Positions 8,445 to 18,419 of a stretch of DNA of 64,000 nucleotides are shown here, one piece after another. The notes beneath the pieces are model-generated. The model ran no database searches. It was not told the origin of the DNA and saw only the letters and a program-made list of their open reading frames with translations. Both the position numbers and the translations under genes were made by a program. Every line of letters starts with the position of its first letter. Position 1 is the first letter of the stretch. Location of the stretch: assembly GCF_900167535.1 (NCBI RefSeq), contig NZ_FUYE01000015.1, positions 62,001-126,000 of the forward strand. The letters are read 5' to 3'. The DNA is from Prosthecobacter debontii (GTDB lineage Bacteria; Verrucomicrobiota; Verrucomicrobiia; Verrucomicrobiales; Verrucomicrobiaceae).

Positions 8445-9953
8445 ATGAAAAAACTCCTCCTCGCTCTGAGCTTCTATGCAGTCAGCCTGTGGGCTCAGAC
8501 TGCTGCCCCGACTTCCTCCATCAAGGCTGGTTTTGCGGAGCGAGACATCACCCCGGGCATCGGCATGGAGCAGCCGGGGGGCTATGGCAAGGCCTATCAC
8601 CTGAAGTTTCACGATGCCTGCAAGGTGCGCGTGGCGGTCTTTGACGATGGTAAGCAGAAGGTGGCTTTGATCGGTCTGGATACGCTGGTGGTGCCGCGTC
8701 AGGTGGTGCTGGATGCGCGGGCGCAGATCGAGAAGGAACTGGGCATCCCCGGCGAGTGTGTGATGATCGGCGCGTCTCATTCGCATTCCTCCGGGCCGGT
8801 GGGCATGGTCTTGCCGGGGGAGTATGATACGGCTTCGGATCTGGTGAAAAAGCTGGCCTATGAGGAGTCCTCATGTGCGGATGCGGGTTTCCTGCTGCGG
8901 GTCACGAATGAGATCGTGGCGGGGGTGCGGGCGGCCACGCTGGGGCGGGTGCCTGCGCAGATCAGCGTGGGTTTCGGCCATGAGGATAAGGTGGCCTTCA
9001 ATCGCCGTCTGCGCATGAAGAACGGCCAGAGCTGGAGTCACCCCGGAGCGGGCAATAAAGACATCATCGAGTATGCGGGGCCGATTGATCCGCAGGTGGG
9101 GGTGATCGGTGCCTGGGACATGCAGGGGGAGCTGCTCGGTGTGATGGTGAATTACTCCTGCCATGCTACGACCAACCCCGGCGGCATCTCGGCTAACTGG
9201 ATTTACTATCTGGAAAAGACCATTCAGGGCGCGATGGGATCGCGTGCGCCCGTGGTCTTCATGCAGGGGGCCTGTGGGGATGTGACGCAGGTGGATAACC
9301 TCAGCCAATACCGCCGTCCAGGTGCCGAACAATGGGCGCAACTCGTGGGTGGTCGTGTCGGTGCGGAGGCGGTGAAGGTGCTACTCTCCAGTCCCCGTGG
9401 CACGGAAGCACCGCTGGATCATCGCCAAAAAGTCCTCGCCATCTCACGCCGTAAGCCTGCGCCTGAGCGGGTGAAGAAATGCCTGGAAATCGTCGAGGCT
9501 GGCAAGCCCAAGGGCGATACCTCCGGCTGGATCTTTGCCAAAGAAATCCTCATGCTGGATCACCTCTGCCAAGTGACGCCGAAGGTGGATTGCGAAGTGC
9601 AGGTCATTCAGGTGGGCCCGGCGGCTTTTGTGAGCAATCCGGCGGAGTATTTCGTGCAGTTCGGTTTGGATATTAAAAAGGGCAGTCCGTTTCCCTTTAC
9701 CTTTCCGGTGGAACTGGCCAATGGCATCGTGGGTTATGTGCCCACCGAGGAGGCCTTTGGTCCGCACGGGGGCGGTTATGAAACCCGATTGACCTCCTAC
9801 AGCAATCTGGAGATCACGGCGGGTCGCCAAATGGCGGAGACGGGGATTGCTCTCAGCAAGGAGATGACGCCAGCACCTGCGCCTGAGTTTCCCAAGGCAC
9901 CTGTCTTCGGCGCACCGTGGACGTATGGCAATGTGCCGCCAGAGTTGGAGTAG
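8445..9953 (+). CDS. neutral/alkaline ceramidase-domain protein, secreted
   Basis: The 502-aa product has a signal peptide (MKKLLLALSFYAVSLWAQ). The body begins with AGFAERDITPG, the opening of neutral/alkaline non-lysosomal ceramidase N-terminal domains, and contains GASHSHSS (His residues for zinc binding) plus a second His motif in VNYSCHATT, and MQGACGDVTQV. Members in this phylum are usually annotated by this domain, but true ceramidase activity is unproven and the substrate could be another amide. The protein probably acts in the periplasm. The gene stands alone between a divergent rnhB and a Tat-signal isomerase 230 bases downstream. Confidence 0.88.
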   Translation: MKKLLLALSFYAVSLWAQTAAPTSSIKAGFAERDITPGIGMEQPGGYGKAYHLKFHDACKVRVAVFDDGKQKVALIGLDTLVVPRQVVLDARAQIEKELGIPGECVMIGASHSHSSGPVGMVLPGEYDTASDLVKKLAYEESSCADAGFLLRVTNEIVAGVRAATLGRVPAQISVGFGHEDKVAFNRRLRMKNGQSWSHPGAGNKDIIEYAGPIDPQVGVIGAWDMQGELLGVMVNYSCHATTNPGGISANWIYYLEKTIQGAMGSRAPVVFMQGACGDVTQVDNLSQYRRPGAEQWAQLVGGRVGAEAVKVLLSSPRGTEAPLDHRQKVLAISRRKPAPERVKKCLEIVEAGKPKGDTSGWIFAKEILMLDHLCQVTPKVDCEVQVIQVGPAAFVSNPAEYFVQFGLDIKKGSPFPFTFPVELANGIVGYVPTEEAFGPHGGGYETRLTSYSNLEITAGRQMAETGIALSKEMTPAPAPEFPKAPVFGAPWTYGNVPPELE

Positions 9954-9990
9954 GCTGTTCGATCAAGAAGGATGGCTGTAACAGGCAGGC

Positions 9991-10020
9991 TTGGAGCCCC
10001 GGCTTCAGCCGGAAGGGAGG
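9991..10020. repeat. hairpin within a probable dispersed repeat
   Basis: The 230-bp gap after the ceramidase-like gene contains CCGGCTTCAGCCGG (9999-10012), a perfect palindromic stem of six pairs around a two-base centre, embedded in TTGGAGCCCCGG. The lack of a T-run argues against a simple terminator. The phrase looks like those in dispersed non-coding repeats of this kind of genome, but only one copy is in the window. Confidence 0.4.
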
Positions 10021-10183
10021 AGTCGTGCATGTGAGCTTGAGGCGAAGAGCCGTTGATTCCGCCTAAAGGCAAGGCTCCGAACTTGGGAAAGCTGGGGACA
10101 ATGGTCCGGCCTGTTAACATACAACGTGGTGTAAACAACGTTTGTGGGGTTGACGGCATGGAGCTTGCAATAAACGGTGGCTT

Positions 10184-11221
10184 ATGGACCGCCGTAGCTT
10201 TCTCGCTTCGCTGTTAAGCACAGCGGCTTCATGGTCGGGTTCGGCGGCTTTAGGCAGGGCACGTTTGGGACTGACGACGGCGTCTTACACGCAGCGCTGG
10301 TTGGGTAAGTATTCGAGCTTCAAGGTGCCTCCTTTCGGGAACGTGCTGGATCTTATGGATCATGTGCGGGGGCTGGGTGTGGGAAGCGTGCAGGTGCCGA
10401 TCGATAGCTGGACACAGGATCTGGCCCGGCGGGTGCGTCAGACCTGCGAATCCTACGGCATGGAGGTGGAGGGGAGCGTGCGTCTGCCGATGGTCGATGC
10501 CGATCTAGGCCGCTTTGAGCGGGAGATGCGCACCGCCAAAGAAGCGGGGATCAGGATCCTGCGTTCAGCCTTAGGAGGACGTCGCTATGAGCAGTTTCGC
10601 CTGAGAGAGGACTATCTCGGGTGGAAGGACAGAGCACTACAAGCCATGCAGCGTGCGGAGCCTCTCACCCAACGCCTGCAGATGAAGATCGGCATTGAGA
10701 ATCATAAGGACTGGGAGGTGGAGGAACTGCTCGAAGCTTTGACGACAGTCTCCAGTGAGGCGATGGGGGCTTGCGTGGATTTTGGCAACAGTCTCGCTCT
10801 ATTGGAAGAACCTCTGAAGGTCGTCCAGGCTCTCGCCCCTTATGCTGTGACCGCGCATTTGAAGGATATGGCCGTAAATCTTTGTGAAGACGGTTTTGAA
10901 ATGACCGAGGTTCCGCTCGGCCAGGGGAGTCTCGATTTGGCGAGGATGATCGCCGGGTTGGTGAAAGGGCAACCGGACATCCGGCTGCATCTGGAGATGA
11001 TCACGCGTCATCCCTTAGAGATTCCCTGTCTGACGGAAGCTTATTGGGCGACCTTTGCAGCTAAGTCGGGTGTCGATCTGGCGCGGACGTTGACCTGGGT
11101 GCGGCAACAGTCCCAGAGGACCTTACCGAGAGTCAGTGGGATGAGTAAACTGGCTATACTCGAAAAGGAAGAAGCGAATATTGATTGGTCCATCCAGTAT
11201 GCGTTGAAGTGTTGTTTCTGA
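10184..11221 (+). CDS. sugar phosphate isomerase/epimerase-like TIM barrel, Tat-exported
   Basis: The 345-aa protein starts MDRRSFLASLLSTAASW, a twin-arginine (Tat) signal (RRSFL), so it is probably exported folded. The rest is a xylose-isomerase-like TIM barrel. GIENHKDWEVEELLE and ACVDFGNSLAL carry the metal-binding Glu and Asp typical of the AP-endonuclease-2/sugar isomerase superfamily, and TAHLKDMAV holds the His. Substrate is unknown. A second, unrelated-in-detail member of the superfamily lies at 15013. The C-terminal 40 residues (after TLTWVRQQ) have no obvious counterpart in the family. Confidence 0.85.
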   Translation: MDRRSFLASLLSTAASWSGSAALGRARLGLTTASYTQRWLGKYSSFKVPPFGNVLDLMDHVRGLGVGSVQVPIDSWTQDLARRVRQTCESYGMEVEGSVRLPMVDADLGRFEREMRTAKEAGIRILRSALGGRRYEQFRLREDYLGWKDRALQAMQRAEPLTQRLQMKIGIENHKDWEVEELLEALTTVSSEAMGACVDFGNSLALLEEPLKVVQALAPYAVTAHLKDMAVNLCEDGFEMTEVPLGQGSLDLARMIAGLVKGQPDIRLHLEMITRHPLEIPCLTEAYWATFAAKSGVDLARTLTWVRQQSQRTLPRVSGMSKLAILEKEEANIDWSIQYALKCCF

Positions 11222-11389
11222 TTAAAATAAAACACTAGAAATAAAAGATAAATTTTAATGCGGATTTATTTGATTGAATAAATAGACGTCACTTCAAAAT
11301 ACTGAATAAAAGTCTGGAGAGTCTGTAAGCTTATGTTTAAAAATATGAAAATTATGGCAAATTGACTTATTTCGATTTTAGATTGTGTC

Positions 11390-14300
11390 GTGAAATCGAC
11401 AATCCATCTTCCCGCATTGGAGTTCCTTTCTCACCTGACAACACGTGAGGTCTATCGAAATACACGCTGCCTACCTCGTCTGTTACGATGGTTAGTAACA
11501 GGGCTTATGGTCTTGGGTGGGTTTCTCACCGCCAGCGCGCAGTCGTCTTTTACCACCGTTGCGACCGATAGCTTCAATTACTCCGCAGGGACGCTCAATG
11601 GAGCGAGCGGCGGAAGTGGGTGGACCAACAACTGGACTTGGAGCTATGGCTCTGGATCTTCCCTCGTCGTCAATACGAGCGGTTTCGGCTACACTGGACT
11701 AAGCACTTCCGGAGGGAGGGCCGCCTGGACGAGCGGAGGTAATAATATTAGCCAATGCACACGCCAGGTGCCGTTGATGAATAGTGGGGTGGTCTATGTG
11801 AGGTTTTTGGCTCAGCTCGAGACGGGCAGTGGCGGTGGCACGCCTCAGTTTCGTCTGAGGAAAAGCGGTTCGCCAACGGGAGCCTTTGGTGGAAACGGCG
11901 GCACTTACGCCGCCAAAATGTCCATCCTAAACAGTGGGCTGGTGACATTGAGCGATGGGACAGCGAGCAGTAGCGCCAACCTGTCTGCGCTAAATCTGGT
12001 CGTCGCCCGGATCGATTACTCCGCTGCGAAGACCGAAATGTGGGTCAACCCTAATCTGAGCACTTTTGATTACGAGAGTCCGCCAACTGCTGATGCGACT
12101 TACGCAGGATTGGCGCCCGAATTCGATACCATTGAGATGATCACCCGAAGCGCGGGTAGTTTCGATGAGGTGACGATTCTCCAGAATCCGTATGCATTGC
12201 CGATTTCTGAAAACTTTGATTCCGGAACCCTACCGACCACTTTGGAGCAAAGTGGAACGACCATGAGTTTTTCGGGAGGGGCCGTGGTGTTTGATGGCAT
12301 CGAAGAAAACGAGCGCACGTATGTTCGGACCAAAGCAGGCGTTGGGAATTTGGTGGCCGAGAGCTTCGTTGCGGAAGTGACTATGATTCATACCGGAGAA
12401 TCGATTGTGTTCTTTGGGATGGGCTCTGGGGATCCTAACCCGTCGGGTTCTTATGAACCGACTGCACCGAGCCTTCACATTCGTGCGCATGGAGGCGGGT
12501 TGGATGGAGACAGCACGGGAGTGGTGGATGATGGATTAACCAACGTCGCAAATCTTGGTAATGGCACGCATCGATTGCGCTTGATCTGGAATGCGAATAC
12601 GCAAATGGCAGTTTTTCAGTTGGATGAAGATTATGCGGGCGGAGCGTTCCAAGCGGATGTCACTACGGGGGCATTTGATGGCTCTGACAATGGATTCTCG
12701 GACCCGGAAACCCGGATCTTCTTCGGCGGCAATGGAGTTAGCTTTGACGACTTGGAGATCTCAGTTCTCACGGGACCTGAGATAGCCGTTAGCGGAAATG
12801 GAACCGATATTGTCGACGGAGATAGCTCGCCGACAGAGAATGACCACACAGACTTCGGTCAAGCGGACGTTGTCGCGGGTTCAGTCGTGAGGACGTTTAC
12901 CCTTGAGAATACCGGACCTGACGGCCTTACGGTGGGAACTGTCTCTGTCGGGGGCACAAATGCAGGGGACTTTACCATAACCACACAGCCCGGCTCCAGT
13001 GTCGTCAGTGGAAACAGCACCACTTTTCAAGTGACATTCAATCCCAGCGCGGCGGGATTGCGCACGGCGACTCTCAGTTTCAGCAATGATGATGGGGACG
13101 AAAATCCTTTTAACTTTAGCATCCAGGGCTCAGGGACAACGGCGCCGACCGTGGTGACCGGTGGGGCGTCTGCGGTGACTGCCTACAGCGTTACATTGAG
13201 CGGGACTGTGAATCCTAATGGCTTAGCGACTACCGTGCAGGTTCAGTATTCTCGGGATCCCGCAATGGCTTCGGGGGTGACGACGACTGCGGTGCAGAAT
13301 CTGACGGCAGGATTTTCCGGGCAAGCAATATCCGCAGATCTCTCGGGTCTGCTTTCCGATGCCAGCTACTACTATCGTGTGATAGCTTCCAATACGGCGG
13401 GAGATGAGGCCGGAGACATCCAGACATTTCAAACCAATGCCCCGGTAGCTTCGGATGAAGCATTTGGCGCGGCCAGTGGAGTCGCTGGAGGAGGCCAATT
13501 GTATCGTCCCATGCCAGGTCTAATCAACAATGACGGCAGGATTCTTTTTGAAGCTGCTGGCCAAATTGGCATCGGGGATGTTACGGCTGCTAATGATGAA
13601 TGGTTGATGACAGACACGAGTGGCTCCATGAAGGTGATTGCACGGGAAGGCACGCTTGTCGCATCAGGGCAATCCTTAAGGGCTACTTTCCCTCAGACAT
13701 TGCTGACCGATGGAGGACGGTCCCTTGCGCTCGATAGCATTCTGGGGGCCTCCACCACCAATGACTATCTTTATGTGAGTTCTCCCGAGGACAGTTCTAC
13801 GACGGAGATCCTCAGTCGAGAGGGGGATGCTGCGCCGGTGAGTGGAGTGTTTCTTACCCACACCGGGAAGCCCTTGGCTGACCACCAGGAACGCGTCTAT
13901 TTCTCATGCGGTCTTAGCGGCGTAGCCTCCACGAAGAACTCTGGCATTTGGTATGACTCTGGCAGTGGTTTAACTAAACTGGTCCAAGAAGGTGAAAATG
14001 TCAGTGTTGCAGTTGGCGCTCCCGCATGGTTAGGCCAGATCTCAAATGTTCTGGCAGCAGGGGGAGACGGTTGTGCTTTTGTCGCCATTCTGCAAAACAA
14101 TCCAGATATCCGCACTCAGAAAACAGACAGTAAGTGCAATCAAGCTTTGTTCAGCGCCAAGCCCGGAGAAATCTCCATGATTGTACGCAAGGGAGATGCC
14201 GTGCCCGGAGTCAGCGGGGGGGTGTTGAACTCGCTGAATGGAGTGTCGCGATGCAGCAGTGAGGATCACGCCTATCTTGGATTGATGAAGACTGGAACGA

Positions 14301-14887
14301 GCATCACCACGGCGAATGACCAAGTCATGGTGGCCGTCATCGACGGTGTCAGTAGCCTGGTCGCTCGAGAGGGGGTAACGGAAATTACGGGTGGCCTGAC
14401 GTTGAAGAGCTTTGGTGGCTTTTACATCACGACCTCAGGAGCGGTTGTTTTTCAGGGGGTCCTCGGTGGGGCCACAACCACGACTGACGGAGTGCTTTGC
14501 CGATGGACTCAGCCAGGAGGGATCGAACTGATGGCACGTGAAGGTGATTTGGCCGCCGGAACCGGAGGCCTAAACGTCGGAACGATTCAAGCCCTGTCCG
14601 TGAGCGATGCTGGTGCCGTCGTTTTACAGTGTATCCTCAGCAACGGTAAAGTCGCCTTGTTAAGGGATATTGGCAGTGGACTCACTCAACTGGTACGGGC
14701 TGGCCCGGGGCAGACGGTCGTTTTTGGCGGCTTGCCTCGCACCATTCTCACGCTCTCGATCTACAACAAATTTGTCGGTCCTGGGGGCGGTGGCGGCGGC
14801 ATGGGGGCAGCGATTAACGATTCAGGCGAAGTGCTGACGGTATTATCACTGGGGAGCCGAGACTATGTAGCAAAAGTCTATCGCTGA
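11390..14887 (+). CDS. large secreted protein: ASH-type domain plus seven-fold repeat
   Basis: The frame begins with GTG at 11390 (1165 aa); no upstream ATG exists. After a long basic leader the hydrophobic signal segment is at about residues 34-50 (WLVTGLMVLGGFLTASAQ). Residues about 55-240 and 270-460 look like two beta-sandwich (lectin-type) domains. About 465-585 is a choice-of-anchor D (ASH/SPD-2-like) domain with FTLENTGPDGL, and about 590-685 is fibronectin-III-like. The C-terminal 480 residues hold seven repeats marked by (I/L/V)-x-R-x-G motifs such as VIAREG, ILSREG, LVQEG, IVRKG, LVAREG, LMAREG and LVRAG, suggesting a seven-bladed propeller. No PEP-CTERM or autotransporter barrel is seen. 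Confidence 0.8.
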   Translation: MKSTIHLPALEFLSHLTTREVYRNTRCLPRLLRWLVTGLMVLGGFLTASAQSSFTTVATDSFNYSAGTLNGASGGSGWTNNWTWSYGSGSSLVVNTSGFGYTGLSTSGGRAAWTSGGNNISQCTRQVPLMNSGVVYVRFLAQLETGSGGGTPQFRLRKSGSPTGAFGGNGGTYAAKMSILNSGLVTLSDGTASSSANLSALNLVVARIDYSAAKTEMWVNPNLSTFDYESPPTADATYAGLAPEFDTIEMITRSAGSFDEVTILQNPYALPISENFDSGTLPTTLEQSGTTMSFSGGAVVFDGIEENERTYVRTKAGVGNLVAESFVAEVTMIHTGESIVFFGMGSGDPNPSGSYEPTAPSLHIRAHGGGLDGDSTGVVDDGLTNVANLGNGTHRLRLIWNANTQMAVFQLDEDYAGGAFQADVTTGAFDGSDNGFSDPETRIFFGGNGVSFDDLEISVLTGPEIAVSGNGTDIVDGDSSPTENDHTDFGQADVVAGSVVRTFTLENTGPDGLTVGTVSVGGTNAGDFTITTQPGSSVVSGNSTTFQVTFNPSAAGLRTATLSFSNDDGDENPFNFSIQGSGTTAPTVVTGGASAVTAYSVTLSGTVNPNGLATTVQVQYSRDPAMASGVTTTAVQNLTAGFSGQAISADLSGLLSDASYYYRVIASNTAGDEAGDIQTFQTNAPVASDEAFGAASGVAGGGQLYRPMPGLINNDGRILFEAAGQIGIGDVTAANDEWLMTDTSGSMKVIAREGTLVASGQSLRATFPQTLLTDGGRSLALDSILGASTTNDYLYVSSPEDSSTTEILSREGDAAPVSGVFLTHTGKPLADHQERVYFSCGLSGVASTKNSGIWYDSGSGLTKLVQEGENVSVAVGAPAWLGQISNVLAAGGDGCAFVAILQNNPDIRTQKTDSKCNQALFSAKPGEISMIVRKGDAVPGVSGGVLNSLNGVSRCSSEDHAYLGLMKTGTSITTANDQVMVAVIDGVSSLVAREGVTEITGGLTLKSFGGFYITTSGAVVFQGVLGGATTTTDGVLCRWTQPGGIELMAREGDLAAGTGGLNVGTIQALSVSDAGAVVLQCILSNGKVALLRDIGSGLTQLVRAGPGQTVVFGGLPRTILTLSIYNKFVGPGGGGGGMGAAINDSGEVLTVLSLGSRDYVAKVYR

Positions 14888-14931
14888 CTTTGAGAAGGTC
14901 TTTTCATTCATAAGGACTTCATCCCAGAACA

Positions 14932-14962
14932 TCCTGCCTCATGACGTGGACATGAGGCAGGA
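14932..14962. repeat. 12-bp hairpin, possible dispersed element or terminator
   Basis: TCCTGCCTCATG (14932-14943) is perfectly inverted at 14951-14962 around a 7-base loop. It stands 45 bases after the stop of the large surface protein gene. There is no T-run after it on the plus strand, so it is an atypical terminator. Its composition suggests a REP-like repeat. Confidence 0.55.
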
Positions 14963-15012
14963 GCTACAAAGGGCATTCTGAAGGTTGACTCTGCCAAAGA
15001 GAGCTTCATGGG

Positions 15013-15966
15013 ATGTGTGTTCTCTTCACCGTGCCTGCGTCCCCCCACATCCTTGCGCTCTCGACTTGCTGGAATAGTCACCGTCATACCGAGGGGCGTG
15101 CCTTGGTGGCGGAGGTGATTGAGCTGGGGTTTGAGTGGATCGAAGTGAGCCACGGCACGAAGATATCGTTGTTACCTGATTTGTTAGGGGCGGCAGAGTC
15201 GGGGGAGATCAAGATCAGCAGTTTGCATAATTTTTGCCCACCTCCGGTGGAGATCATGATGGATGCACCGGACGCCTATGAATTCACTTCCGCCAAGGCG
15301 TGGGAGCGCCAGCGAGCCATAGCGCTCACGCAGAAGACGGTGCGTATGGCGCGCCGCTTTGGCACAGATCGTGTGGTCATTCATCTCGGCACGGCACGAG
15401 TGCGAGGTTATACTGCGAAACTGGAAGCGCTGGCGATGGCCGGTCAATTATACTCGCGTGAGTATTCGGATTTGAAGCTAAAGTTCGTGATGGAGCGTGA
15501 GAAGGCCTCGGCCAAAGCTTTGGATCAGGTGCGGGCTGCCTTGGATCAAGTTCTCCCGGTGTGTGAAGAGGAAAAAGTGAGGCTGGGAATCGAAACTCGC
15601 AGCCACTATGAGCAGGTACCCACTGAGCGAGAGATGGCAATCCTTTTGGAGCATTACAAGGATTGTCCGTGGATCGGTTCCTGGCATGATTTCGGACATG
15701 TGCAACGGCAGGCCAATCTGGCCTTGCTGGATCACGGCCTTTATCTCGATCAAATTGCGCCTCGGTTGATTGGCTGTCATGTCCATGATGTGAAGTGGCC
15801 GATGAGAGATCACCGAGCACCGCTTTCGACAGGCGGTGTGAACTTTGGCCAATTGCTGCCCAAGGTGCCGGAGGGTCTTCCGCTCATTTGGGAATTGAGC
15901 CCAGGCAACAAGAGGCAGGATGTGGAGGAAGCTCTCATCCAGTGGGCAGGAAAATCCATGGCCTAA
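15013..15966 (+). CDS. sugar phosphate isomerase/epimerase family protein
   Basis: The product is 317 aa without a signal peptide and is probably cytoplasmic. It is an AP-endonuclease-family-2 TIM barrel. It contains HNFCPPP, RVVIHLGTARV, GIETRSHYEQVPT with the metal-binding Glu, WIGSWHDFGHVQ with Asp/His ligands, and GCHVHDVKWPMRDH with the final His cluster. These enzymes isomerise or epimerise sugars or keto-acids using a divalent metal. A GTG six codons in (15031) could be the true start. It is followed after 58 bases by the DUF1549 protein gene. The substrate cannot be told from sequence. Confidence 0.87.
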   Translation: MCVLFTVPASPHILALSTCWNSHRHTEGRALVAEVIELGFEWIEVSHGTKISLLPDLLGAAESGEIKISSLHNFCPPPVEIMMDAPDAYEFTSAKAWERQRAIALTQKTVRMARRFGTDRVVIHLGTARVRGYTAKLEALAMAGQLYSREYSDLKLKFVMEREKASAKALDQVRAALDQVLPVCEEEKVRLGIETRSHYEQVPTEREMAILLEHYKDCPWIGSWHDFGHVQRQANLALLDHGLYLDQIAPRLIGCHVHDVKWPMRDHRAPLSTGGVNFGQLLPKVPEGLPLIWELSPGNKRQDVEEALIQWAGKSMA

Positions 15967-16024
15967 CTAGAATGATTTAGCAGCGATTGTGAAAAAGTGG
16001 GCCGGGGTTGTCGTTGGTTTTACT

Positions 16025-18382
16025 ATGAGACGCTTGCTCCCCATTGCCTTGATCGCTCTTTCCACTTTCGGTGCATCGGCCGAAATGGCAACGGAGACCC
16101 GCTCTGCGGCCCGTGAGATTGACGCTATCTTGGCCAAAGATTGGAAAACACACAATCTCCAAGGAAATCCTGAGGTGGACGACAACACGTTCGTGCGTCG
16201 TATTTATCTGGATATCGCGGGACGCATCCCCACCACGCGGGAAGCCGATGCTTTTCTGGCCTCTCAAGCACCCGATAAACGGGCGAAATTGATCGATGAG
16301 TTGCTGAACTCGGAAGGATATGTTCAGCAGTCGTTCAATTACTGGGCGGACGTCCTGCGTGCTCAGTCTAACGGCAACCAAGCGGGCACCATCACGGGGG
16401 CCGCCTACTCGAAGTTTATCAAGGACAGCCTGCGAACTAACAAATCGTATGATCAATTTGTGCGGGAGATGGTTGCCGCTCAAGGCAAGGCCTGGGACAA
16501 CGGAGCCATTGGCTACTACATGCGAGACCGGGGTATGCCGCTGGATAACATGGCCAATACGGCGCGGGTGTTCTTAGGCACACGTGTGGAATGTGCCCAA
16601 TGCCACAACCATCCCTTCGATAAATGGACGCAGATGCAATTCTATCAGATGGCGGCCTTCACTTATCCGGTAGAGACCAACGATTATTACGGGGAGACTC
16701 TCACCGAGGCACGTGGCCTGCTGCGGCAGCGTGAGCTGGCTGCCCGTGATAAGTTTAAGGTGGATATGGACAAGTACAAGGGCCGCAAGTTGACCGCCGA
16801 AGACAAGAAGAAGCTGCGCGAAGAGCAGGAGGTGATGAATAAAAAAGCGCGCGAGGCAGGCGAGGTCGTGCGGAAGGAAAATCGCTTCACGGAGGAGGCG
16901 ATCACGGACATCCGGGATAACATGCGTTACACAAACGTGAACTTCCGGGACAACCGAGTTCTTCGTTTGCCTCATGACTATCAATACAGTGATGCAAAAC
17001 CTAAAGCCACGGTGCAGCCTGGCGTGATGTTTGGTCATGGGGCTGAGGCGCGTGTTGGTGAAACGCAACTGGAGGCCTATGCCCGGTGGATGACCTCGCC
17101 CAGCAATGAGCGGTTTAACAAAGTGATTGTGAATCGTCTTTGGAAACGGACTTTTGGGTTGGCATTGATCGAGCCGCTCGATGAATTGATGGACAGCACG
17201 GTGCCGATGAATCCGGAGCTACAGGCACACTTGGAGAAGCTGATGGTGGCCCTCAAGTATGACGTCAAGGCTTTCCAAAAAGTGCTCTACAACACGAGTG
17301 CGTATCAGCGTCAGGTAACTCGCGAAGAGGTGGCACCCGGCATCACTTATCATTTCACAGGCCCACTCTTACGCCGGATGACCGCTGAGCAGATGTGGGA
17401 CTCCTTTGTGACTCTCATCAATCCGAATCCGGATATGCCCAATGAGCCACTGCGGGAGAACTTTGAAAATCGGGTTTTGGCGGCGAAGAAGATCAGCGAC
17501 GCGGTGGATGCTCTGACACCTGAGGAAGTTTTGGCGGGAGTCGAAAAATCAGGGAAGAAATACAAAGCTCAGGCTGACCGTGTCAAAGAGCTGCAAACGA
17601 AGATCGCCGATGCTCGTGCGAAGGAAGATAAAGATACCATGAGCACGCTACGGTCGGAGTTAAATCAACTCCAGCGTGATACTCGCACCTCAGTGAATCA
17701 AAACGTCATTGTGCCAGGCATGATGAAGCTGGCGGAAAGCGCGGGCGTCGTGCCGACCGTTTTCCAACCCGGGAAGGGCGAGGAGAAGCTGGTAGCTGCC
17801 CAGAGCATGGACATGATGATGTCTGCGATGGGCACGGCGGATGTGAAGGATAAGATTTTCATCCCGGGCTATGACAAACCGAAGCGCACGCGTGACGAGG
17901 AGAAGGCATATCAAGAAGCCCGTGAAGCGGTCTGGAACGAGGAAGCCCAATTCTATGGCATCCCCCAAAAGGAGCAGCGTTATTATCTGCGTGCTCGTGC
18001 GGATCAGGTGCGTAATTGGGTGCGTGCGGCTGAGTTAGAGAGCCCCGCTCCACGAGGGCACTATTTGCGTGAGTTTGGCCAAAGTGATCGTGAGACCATC
18101 GAGAACGCCAATCACGAGGCTAGTGTCCCCCAGGCCTTGGCCATGATGAATGGTCAGCTCATGCCACAGATTCTGAACCGCTACAGCCAGCTCATGCTCA
18201 CGGTGAGTAAGGCCCCGTATCCCGAGGACAAAATCGAGGCCATCTACAAAACGCTGCTCTCCCGGAAGCCTACGGCTAAGGAAAAAGAAACCTGGCTCAA
18301 TGCCCAAGATGAAGGCCTGACGGATCTCCAAGATCTCATCTACGCCCTCCTGAACACTCAGCAGTTCATTTTCATTCAGTGA
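16025..18382 (+). CDS. DUF1549/DUF1553 domain protein
   Basis: The ATG at 16025 gives 785 aa with a signal peptide (MRRLLPIALIALSTFGASA). Residues 25-220 are DUF1549 (RRIYLDIAGRIPTTREADAF). They include ECAQCHNHPFDKW at about residue 190, a CxxCH that could bind c-type heme. DUF1553 occupies the C-terminal part (RWMTSPSNERFNKVIVNRLW). A charged coiled-coil insertion lies near 235-310. Unlike the 46032 protein this one lacks the N-terminal planctomycete cytochrome C domain and any LamG domain. Such proteins always pair with a DUF1501 gene, as here at 18420. The biochemical role is not established; redox or polysaccharide-degradation roles are inferred. Confidence 0.9.
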   Translation: MRRLLPIALIALSTFGASAEMATETRSAAREIDAILAKDWKTHNLQGNPEVDDNTFVRRIYLDIAGRIPTTREADAFLASQAPDKRAKLIDELLNSEGYVQQSFNYWADVLRAQSNGNQAGTITGAAYSKFIKDSLRTNKSYDQFVREMVAAQGKAWDNGAIGYYMRDRGMPLDNMANTARVFLGTRVECAQCHNHPFDKWTQMQFYQMAAFTYPVETNDYYGETLTEARGLLRQRELAARDKFKVDMDKYKGRKLTAEDKKKLREEQEVMNKKAREAGEVVRKENRFTEEAITDIRDNMRYTNVNFRDNRVLRLPHDYQYSDAKPKATVQPGVMFGHGAEARVGETQLEAYARWMTSPSNERFNKVIVNRLWKRTFGLALIEPLDELMDSTVPMNPELQAHLEKLMVALKYDVKAFQKVLYNTSAYQRQVTREEVAPGITYHFTGPLLRRMTAEQMWDSFVTLINPNPDMPNEPLRENFENRVLAAKKISDAVDALTPEEVLAGVEKSGKKYKAQADRVKELQTKIADARAKEDKDTMSTLRSELNQLQRDTRTSVNQNVIVPGMMKLAESAGVVPTVFQPGKGEEKLVAAQSMDMMMSAMGTADVKDKIFIPGYDKPKRTRDEEKAYQEAREAVWNEEAQFYGIPQKEQRYYLRARADQVRNWVRAAELESPAPRGHYLREFGQSDRETIENANHEASVPQALAMMNGQLMPQILNRYSQLMLTVSKAPYPEDKIEAIYKTLLSRKPTAKEKETWLNAQDEGLTDLQDLIYALLNTQQFIFIQ

Positions 18383-18419
18383 TACGCCTCGTCGGCAATC
18401 CTTAACGCTCTCCATTGTT

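Noticed and set aside
11390-14887. PEP-CTERM or autotransporter ending
   Set aside because: The C-terminus (LSLGSRDYVAKVYR) has neither the PEP motif with a hydrophobic helix nor a beta-barrel.
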